From the NCBI GenBank assembly GCA_002346745.1, contig DEAL01000033.1:22143-86142 (forward strand): a stretch of 64,000 bases of DNA. Direction: 5' to 3'. The notes below the pieces were generated by a model, which saw only the letters and a list, made by a program, of their open reading frames with translations, was not told where the DNA came from and searched no databases. This DNA is from Candidatus Neomicrothrix sp. UBA2983 (GTDB taxonomy: Bacteria; Actinomycetota; Acidimicrobiia; Acidimicrobiales; MedAcidi-G1). The stretch's first letter is position 1. Each line of letters opens with the position of its first letter. Shown here piece after piece: positions 59,241 to 64,000 of this stretch. The position numbers were made by a program, and so were the translations under genes.

Positions 59241-60188
59241 TCAGGCGAGGGCGCCCCGGGCACCCTCGACGTCACGGTGCAACTGGGCGACCAGGTCGTC
59301 GAGCCCGTCGAACACCTGCTGGGGCCGTAGCAGCGCCACGAAGCGAACGCGGACGGCCTCGTCGTACAGGTCGTCGTCGAAGTCCAGCAGGTGCGCCTCG
59401 AGCAGCAGGTCGCCGTCGGCGTAGAAGTGGGGGCGGGTGCCGAGGGAGATCGCCGCGGCGTGCACGGAGCCGTCGGCCCGCTCGAACCAGCCGGCGTACA
59501 CGCCGTCCTCGGGCAGCAGGACCGTGCGGTCGACCTTGACGTTCGCCGTGGGGAACCCGAGCTCCCGGCCCCGTCGGTCGCCTTGGACGACGACGCCCCG
59601 GACCTCGTAGGGACGGCCCAGCATGGCGTTGGCCCGCACGAGGTCGCCCCGGGACAGCGCCCGCCGGATGAACGTGGACGAGACCTGCTCGTGGTCGCGG
59701 GCCGGCGCCCCGTCGAGGCCGACGAGGCCCAGCCCCAGCACCTCGAAGTTGTGAACCTCCCCCATCGCCCGCAGCAGCGCCACGTTGCCGAGCCGCTGGT
59801 GGCCGAAGTGGAAGTCCTCGCCGACGACGATCGCCCGCACGTCGAGGCAGTCGACGAGCACGCGGGTGACGAACGCCTCGGCCGACTCGGTGGCCGCCTC
59901 ATCGTCGAAGGGCACGACCACGGTCTCGTCAACGCCGGTGGTCGCCAGTTGTTCGAGCTTCTGGTCGAGATCGGTGAGCAGCAACGGTGCCGACTCGGGG
60001 CGCACCACCGACGCCGGGTGCCGGTCGAACGTGACGACCGCCGACCGCAGGCTCCGCTCCTCGGCGATGCGGCACACCTGGGCGATCAGCTGGCGGTGGC
60101 CGACGTGGACGCCGTCGTAGGCGCCGATCGTGACGACGGTGCCCGGTGCGTCGGGCTCGGCGGGCGTCAACGCACGTCGGATCTCCAC
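59241..60188 (-). CDS. ribF: bifunctional riboflavin kinase / FAD synthetase
   Basis: 315 residues. The N-terminal nucleotidyltransferase (FAD synthetase) domain has IGAYDGVHVGHR near 21 and VGEDFHFGHQRLG. The C-terminal flavokinase domain (about 185-310) has GRELGFPTANV and DGVYAGW. It makes FMN, then FAD. GTG at 60188 is supported by TAGCCT seven bases upstream. It is separated from truB by about 75 bases. Confidence 0.95.
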   Translation of the reverse strand: MEIRRALTPAEPDAPGTVVTIGAYDGVHVGHRQLIAQVCRIAEERSLRSAVVTFDRHPASVVRPESAPLLLTDLDQKLEQLATTGVDETVVVPFDDEAATESAEAFVTRVLVDCLDVRAIVVGEDFHFGHQRLGNVALLRAMGEVHNFEVLGLGLVGLDGAPARDHEQVSSTFIRRALSRGDLVRANAMLGRPYEVRGVVVQGDRRGRELGFPTANVKVDRTVLLPEDGVYAGWFERADGSVHAAAISLGTRPHFYADGDLLLEAHLLDFDDDLYDEAVRVRFVALLRPQQVFDGLDDLVAQLHRDVEGARGALA

Positions 60189-60195
60189 CGCGCCG

Positions 60196-60201
60196 AGGCT
60201 A
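60196..60201 (-). promoter_or_regulatory. -10 hexamer, putative leaderless promoter of ribF
   Basis: TAGCCT on the minus strand ends seven bases before the GTG at 60188. Confidence 0.5.
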
Positions 60202-60263
60202 CCGACCGGGCCGGTCGGGGCCGGGCACCGGCGCGACCGCTGGCTCAGCCGCCGGGCCGAGGG

Positions 60264-61136
60264 TCAGCCGACCAGCACCACCGTCGGCTTCGTCCGCCGC
60301 CCGTGGGGCTCGTAGACGGCCAGCAGCGAGCCGTCGGAGCCGTGGACGGCCCACGGGCCGTCGCCCTCGACGCCGAGGCGCTCCCGGTCGAGCACCTTCC
60401 CGTGCCCGATGTCGACGGCCAGTGCCTCGTCCACGGCAATGCCGTCGAGGTGTCGGACGCCGGCCGACGGCGGCAGCACCTCGGGATCCTCCAGGTCCCG
60501 GGCCTCGGCGATCGTGAACGAGCCGACCGCGAGCCGGCGCAGGTCGGTGAGGTGCGCCCCGCCGCCCAGGGCGGTTCCCAGGTCCGCGGCCAGCGTCCGC
60601 ACGTAGGTGCCCGAGGAGCACTCGACGTCGGCCCTCCAGCGCAGGGGGTCGTCGGTCGGTGCCACGTCGAAGCGGTGGACCGTGACCGACCGCGGCGCCC
60701 GTTCGACCTCGCCACCCTCCCGGGCGATCTCGTGGAGGCGTCGCCCGCCGACCTTGACGGCGGACACCATCGGCGGGACCTGCTCGATGTCGCCGGTCAG
60801 TCCGGCGACCGCACGCAGGACGTCGTCTCGGTCGACGCCCGACATGTCGTGGACCGCGGTGACCTCGCCCGCTGCGTCGAGGGTCGAGGTCTCCGCGCCC
60901 AGCACAATCGTGGCCGTATAGCGCTTCGGGAGCAGGGTGAGGAAGCGCAACAGGCGGGTCGCCCGGCCGACGCCCAGCACGAGCACGCCGGTGGCGTCCG
61001 GGTCGAGGGTCCCCGAGTGTCCGACCTTGCGGGTGCCGAGCACCTTGCGGGAGCGGGCGACCACGTCGTGGCTGGTCCAGCCCGACGGCTTGTCGACGAC
61101 GACGATGCCGTCCGGCCCCGCCGGGCGTTCAGCCAT
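60264..61136 (-). CDS. truB: tRNA pseudouridine(55) synthase
   Basis: 290 residues. VVDKPSGWTSHDVV near 13, then GHSGTLDPDATGVL with the catalytic Asp near 46. KRYTATIVLG, QVPPMVSAVKVGGRRLHEIAREG and SSGTYVRTLAADLG are TruB blocks. It forms the T-loop pseudouridine in tRNA. The ATG overlaps the rbfA stop by 8 bases. Confidence 0.95.
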   Translation of the reverse strand: MAERPAGPDGIVVVDKPSGWTSHDVVARSRKVLGTRKVGHSGTLDPDATGVLVLGVGRATRLLRFLTLLPKRYTATIVLGAETSTLDAAGEVTAVHDMSGVDRDDVLRAVAGLTGDIEQVPPMVSAVKVGGRRLHEIAREGGEVERAPRSVTVHRFDVAPTDDPLRWRADVECSSGTYVRTLAADLGTALGGGAHLTDLRRLAVGSFTIAEARDLEDPEVLPPSAGVRHLDGIAVDEALAVDIGHGKVLDRERLGVEGDGPWAVHGSDGSLLAVYEPHGRRTKPTVVLVG

Positions 61137-61533
61137 CCCCGCCGGCGCCGACGGATCCGTCGTCGGACTCGTCCCGGAGGCCACGCAGGATGTCCTCGAT
61201 CCGCTCGGCCGAGCGGGCAGCCTCGTCGGCCACGAACACCAGCGGCGGGGTGCGCCGCAGGCGGGCCCGGTCGCCGATCGCCCGCTGCAGTCGGGAGCGC
61301 TGTTCGTCGAGCGCCTCGAGCGCCTCGTCATCGTCGGCGCCGCCCGCCACGTAGACCCGGGCGCGGCTGAGGTCGCGGTCGGTGTCCACGCCGGTGACGG
61401 TCACCAGGTCGAGACGCCGGTCGTCGATGCGTTCGAGCTCATCGGCGACGATGCGGGTCAGCAACTCGTTGAGCCGCTCGGTCCGATCGAAACCGCGTGG
61501 CGCACCACCGCTGCGATGACGGTTGCGGGCCAT
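61129..61533 (-). CDS. rbfA: ribosome-binding factor A
   Basis: 134 residues with a KH-like fold: RTERLNELLTRIVADELERI, then VTVTGVDTDRDLSRARVYV and LRRTPPLVFVAD. Helps mature the 30S subunit. It begins four bases after infB and overlaps truB; the infB-rbfA-truB order is conserved in bacteria. The C-terminal tail is Gly/Asp-rich. Confidence 0.94.
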   Translation of the reverse strand: MARNRHRSGGAPRGFDRTERLNELLTRIVADELERIDDRRLDLVTVTGVDTDRDLSRARVYVAGGADDDEALEALDEQRSRLQRAIGDRARLRRTPPLVFVADEAARSAERIEDILRGLRDESDDGSVGAGGDG

Positions 61534-61537
61534 GGCG

Positions 61538-64000
61538 TCAGGTCCGCTCGAGCTCCCGCTCGTCGTACGTCTCGATCACGTCCCCCTCCTTGAGGTCCTG
61601 GAAGTCGGAGAGCCCGATGCCGCACTCGTAGCCCGACTGGACCTCGCGCACGTCCTCCTTGAAGCGACGCAGCGACCGGACCTCGCCCTTCCAGATGATC
61701 GTGCCCTCGCGCAGGAAGCGGACCTTGCTGCCCCGGGTGATCGTGCCGTTCTGGACGTAGCAGCCGGCAATCTTGCCGATGCGCGGGATCGAGAAGATCT
61801 CGCGCACCTCGGCGTCGCCGGTGACGACCTCCTCGAACTCGGGCGCCAGCATGCCGACCATGGCCGACTCGACGTCCTCGAGGAGCTGGTAGATGACCTC
61901 GTAGGTGCGGATCTCGACCTTCTCGGCCTCGGCGAACTCCCGGGCCTTGCGGTCGGGGCGCACGTTGAAGCCGATGATGGTGGCGTTGGAGGCGCCCGCC
62001 AGCTGGATGTCGTTCTCGGTGATCCCGCCGACCGCCCGGTGCACGAACGCCAGCTTGACGTCATCGCGCTCGAGCCGCTTCAGGCTCTCGCAGACCGCCT
62101 CCAGCGAGCCGTTCACGTCGGCCTTGACCACCAGGTTCAACGTGGCCGCCTCGCCCTTCTGGATCTGCTCGAAGATGTCCTCGAGGCGGGCCCCACTCGA
62201 CAGGGCGTGGGCGTCACGGCCGATGTTGGCCTGGCGCTTGAAGTGGGACCGCTTCTCGGCGACCCGACCGGCCACCTTCTCGTTGGGTGCCACAACGAAA
62301 CGGTCGCCGGCCTCGGCCACGTCGGACAGGCCCAGCACCTCGACCGGCGTCGACGGTCCGGCCTCCTTGACCTGCCGGCCGTGGTCGTCGATCAGCGCAC
62401 GGACGCGTCCCCACGCGGCACCGGCGACAAGGGGGTCGCCGACCTTCAGGGTCCCGGACTGGACGAGGATGGTGGCCACCGATCCCCGGCCGACGTCGAG
62501 GTGCGACTCGAGCACGACGCCCTGGGCCCGCCCTTCGGGGTCGGCGCGCAGATCCTCGACCTCGGCGATCACGCTCAGGTTCTCGATCAGGTCCTCGATG
62601 CCGAGCCCCTGGAGGGCCGACACCTCGACGGTGACGGTCTCCCCGCCCCACGCCTCGGGCACCAGTTCGTGCTCGGCCAGCTGCGTGAGCACCCGCTGCG
62701 GCTCGGCGTTGTCGCGGTCGACCTTGTTGACGGCCACGACGATCGGGACGTCGGCCGCACGGGCGTGGTTGATGGCCTCGATGGTCTGGGGCATGACGCC
62801 GTCGTCGGCAGCGACCACGAGCACCACGATGTCGGTGGCGTCGGCGCCGCGTGCCCGCATGGCGGTGAACGCGGCGTGGCCCGGAGTGTCGATGAAGGTG
62901 ACGGCGTTGCCGTCCTGCTCGACCTGGTAGGCGCCGATGTGCTGCGTGATGCCGCCGGCCTCGCCGTCGACCACGTTGGCGTCGCGGATCCGGTCGAGCA
63001 ACGTCGTCTTGCCGTGGTCGACGTGACCCATGACCGTGACCACCGGCGGACGGATCGGGGCGTCCTCGTACTCCGGCTCGGCAACCTCGAGCAGGGCCAG
63101 GAGCTCGATCTCCTGCTCCTCGCCAGGGTCGACGAGGCGGACCTCGGCGCCGATCTCGGCGGCGAACAACTCGATCATGTCGTCGGAGAGTGACTGGGTG
63201 GCCGTGACCATCTCGCCCTGCTGCATGAGAAAACGAACCACGTCCGCGGCGGTGCGGTTCAGCTTGGGCCCCAGATCCTGGGCTGTCGTCGACCGCTCGA
63301 CGACCACCTCGCCCTCGGGGACGGCGGCGTCCTCGGGCGTGTAGGTCGGCACGTCCATCGGCTGGAGTTCCTCGCGGCGACGCCGGCGGCGACCCCCACG
63401 ACGGGGTGGGCGCCTGCCACCCGGACCACCGGGACGACCACCGGGACCACCGGGACCACCCGGACGACCACCGGGACCACCCGGACGACCACCGGGACCA
63501 CCCGGACGACCGCCGGGGCCACCCGGACGTGCACCAGGACCGCCGGGACCGACGGGACGACCGCCGGTGTCACCGGGCGGCGGGCCGGAGCGGCGACCGG
63601 TGGGTCCTTCACCCGGGCCGCCCGGAGGACGGGGGCGCAGGCCGGGCGGCGGCGGAATGGGCTTGCCACCGGGGCCGGCGGGTGGCGGCGGAATGGGCTT
63701 GCCACCCACGGAGAGGGGTGGGGTGGTGCCGGAGGCCGGCATACGGCCTCCGGGCGCCTCGACCCGGGCCGCCGGATCGGGAACGGTAGGTTCGTCCGAC
63801 ACCGGTGCGTCCGACGACGGTGCAGCAGTGGGCTCCGTCGTCTCGGGCTCGGTCGTCCGGCGAGGAGGCGCCGAGGAGCCGCTCGAGGAGATCACCCTAC
63901 GAGGCCGCTCGGGCTCGGGGGTTGCCTCGACCGGCTCGGGGGCGGGCTCCGGCTCGGGCTCCGGCTCGGGAGCGGTCTCCGGCTCGGGGTCGGGCTCCGG
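61538..64000 (-). CDS. infB: translation initiation factor IF-2 (5' partial)
   Basis: GTPase delivering fMet-tRNA to the 30S subunit. The frame is open to the window edge, so the N-terminus is missing; about 820 residues are visible. From the edge inward: a Pro-Glu repeat stretch, a Pro/Gly/Arg-rich region with GGRPGGP repeats, the IF-2N module around residue 220, and the G domain with GHVDHGKTT, DTPGHAAF and NKVD. The beta-barrel and C2 domains end at EGDVIETYDERELERT. A GTG at 63895 is in frame, but the open frame and PE-rich coding continue upstream of it, so it is not the start. Confidence 0.96.
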   Translation of the reverse strand, partial: PEPDPEPETAPEPEPEPEPAPEPVEATPEPERPRRVISSSGSSAPPRRTTEPETTEPTAAPSSDAPVSDEPTVPDPAARVEAPGGRMPASGTTPPLSVGGKPIPPPPAGPGGKPIPPPPGLRPRPPGGPGEGPTGRRSGPPPGDTGGRPVGPGGPGARPGGPGGRPGGPGGRPGGPGGRPGGPGGPGGRPGGPGGRRPPRRGGRRRRRREELQPMDVPTYTPEDAAVPEGEVVVERSTTAQDLGPKLNRTAADVVRFLMQQGEMVTATQSLSDDMIELFAAEIGAEVRLVDPGEEQEIELLALLEVAEPEYEDAPIRPPVVTVMGHVDHGKTTLLDRIRDANVVDGEAGGITQHIGAYQVEQDGNAVTFIDTPGHAAFTAMRARGADATDIVVLVVAADDGVMPQTIEAINHARAADVPIVVAVNKVDRDNAEPQRVLTQLAEHELVPEAWGGETVTVEVSALQGLGIEDLIENLSVIAEVEDLRADPEGRAQGVVLESHLDVGRGSVATILVQSGTLKVGDPLVAGAAWGRVRALIDDHGRQVKEAGPSTPVEVLGLSDVAEAGDRFVVAPNEKVAGRVAEKRSHFKRQANIGRDAHALSSGARLEDIFEQIQKGEAATLNLVVKADVNGSLEAVCESLKRLERDDVKLAFVHRAVGGITENDIQLAGASNATIIGFNVRPDRKAREFAEAEKVEIRTYEVIYQLLEDVESAMVGMLAPEFEEVVTGDAEVREIFSIPRIGKIAGCYVQNGTITRGSKVRFLREGTIIWKGEVRSLRRFKEDVREVQSGYECGIGLSDFQDLKEGDVIETYDERELERT
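63431..63530 (-). repeat. 21-bp repeats in the Gly/Pro/Arg-rich region of infB
   Basis: Direct repeats with a 21-base period (ccggacgaccaccgggacca-like units) encode the heptad GGRPGGP several times in the disordered N-terminal part of IF-2. Confidence 0.8.

Noticed and set aside
63421..63540. Short regular repeats resembling a CRISPR array
   Set aside because: They are in-frame GGRPGGP codon repeats of IF-2 with no spacers.
61538..63895. infB starting at the GTG at 63895
   Set aside because: The same frame stays open with PE-rich coding to the window edge, so the true start is outside.

Overview
The window is a GC-rich, densely packed actinobacterial chromosome segment. Gene content and order point to Actinomycetota, most likely an Acidimicrobiia-like lineage. 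The evidence is actinobacterial TCGAAC-N4-GTTCGA SOS boxes, an adenosylcobalamin-dependent (class II) ribonucleotide reductase, a succinylase-type diaminopimelate pathway, many GTG starts, and 4-base ATGA/GTGA gene overlaps. Many genes not preceded by another gene on the same strand carry a TANNNT hexamer 6-7 bases before the start codon, which suggests leaderless transcription. No insertion sequence, prophage, CRISPR array or rRNA operon is visible.

Layout. 1-5.7 kb: acyl-CoA/thiamine-diphosphate metabolism, a sulfurtransferase, an amidase and a zinc alcohol dehydrogenase. 5.8-6.6 kb: a scar holding a transporter/cupredoxin chimera and a frame-broken gene remnant beside tRNA-Gly(GCC). 6.7-10.3 kb: methionine synthesis (PLP enzyme + metX) behind a SAM riboswitch. 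10.3-14.9 kb: solitary adenine methyltransferase, DEAD-box helicase, alkyltransferase-like protein, class III cyclase and lgt. 15-23 kb: a large acyl-CoA dehydrogenase, then a six-gene plus-strand operon (aldehyde dehydrogenase, unknown 570-residue protein, M19 dipeptidase, unknown 188-residue protein, Ldh-type dehydrogenase, SnoaL-like) that I regard as the best candidate for an undescribed pathway. 23-27.6 kb: thymidine kinase and nrdJ, divergent from a RibD-C reductase across a cluster of DnaA-box-like sites. 27.6-28.9 kb: divergent LysM membrane protein and lexA with four SOS boxes. 28.9-38 kb: dapE, dapD, dapC, hflX, dapF, miaA, miaB, recA. 38-45.7 kb: msrB, thpR, cinA, pgsA, rimO, a cation exchanger, ftsK. 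45.8-50.7 kb: rnj, dapA, a regulator, SURF1, dapB. 50.8-55 kb: M16 protease, pnp, rpsO. 55.2-60.2 kb: VOC protein, ribH-ribBA-ribE behind an FMN riboswitch, a TSUP transporter, ribF. 60.2-64 kb: truB, rbfA and the C-terminal part of infB, which runs off the window.

How the parts fit together. All six dap genes from DapA to DapF are present, so the route from aspartate semialdehyde to meso-DAP is encoded within about 22 kb. Lgt, FtsK and the LysM protein add envelope and division functions. LexA, RecA and the LysM protein form an SOS module; recX is not seen next to recA. Tdk and NrdJ supply deoxynucleotides and may be tied to DnaA through the intergenic boxes. Riboflavin is made by RibBA-RibH-RibE under FMN control and converted to FMN/FAD by RibF. 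InfB, RbfA, TruB, RpsO, Pnp, RNase J, MiaA, MiaB, RimO and HflX form the translation/RNA core.
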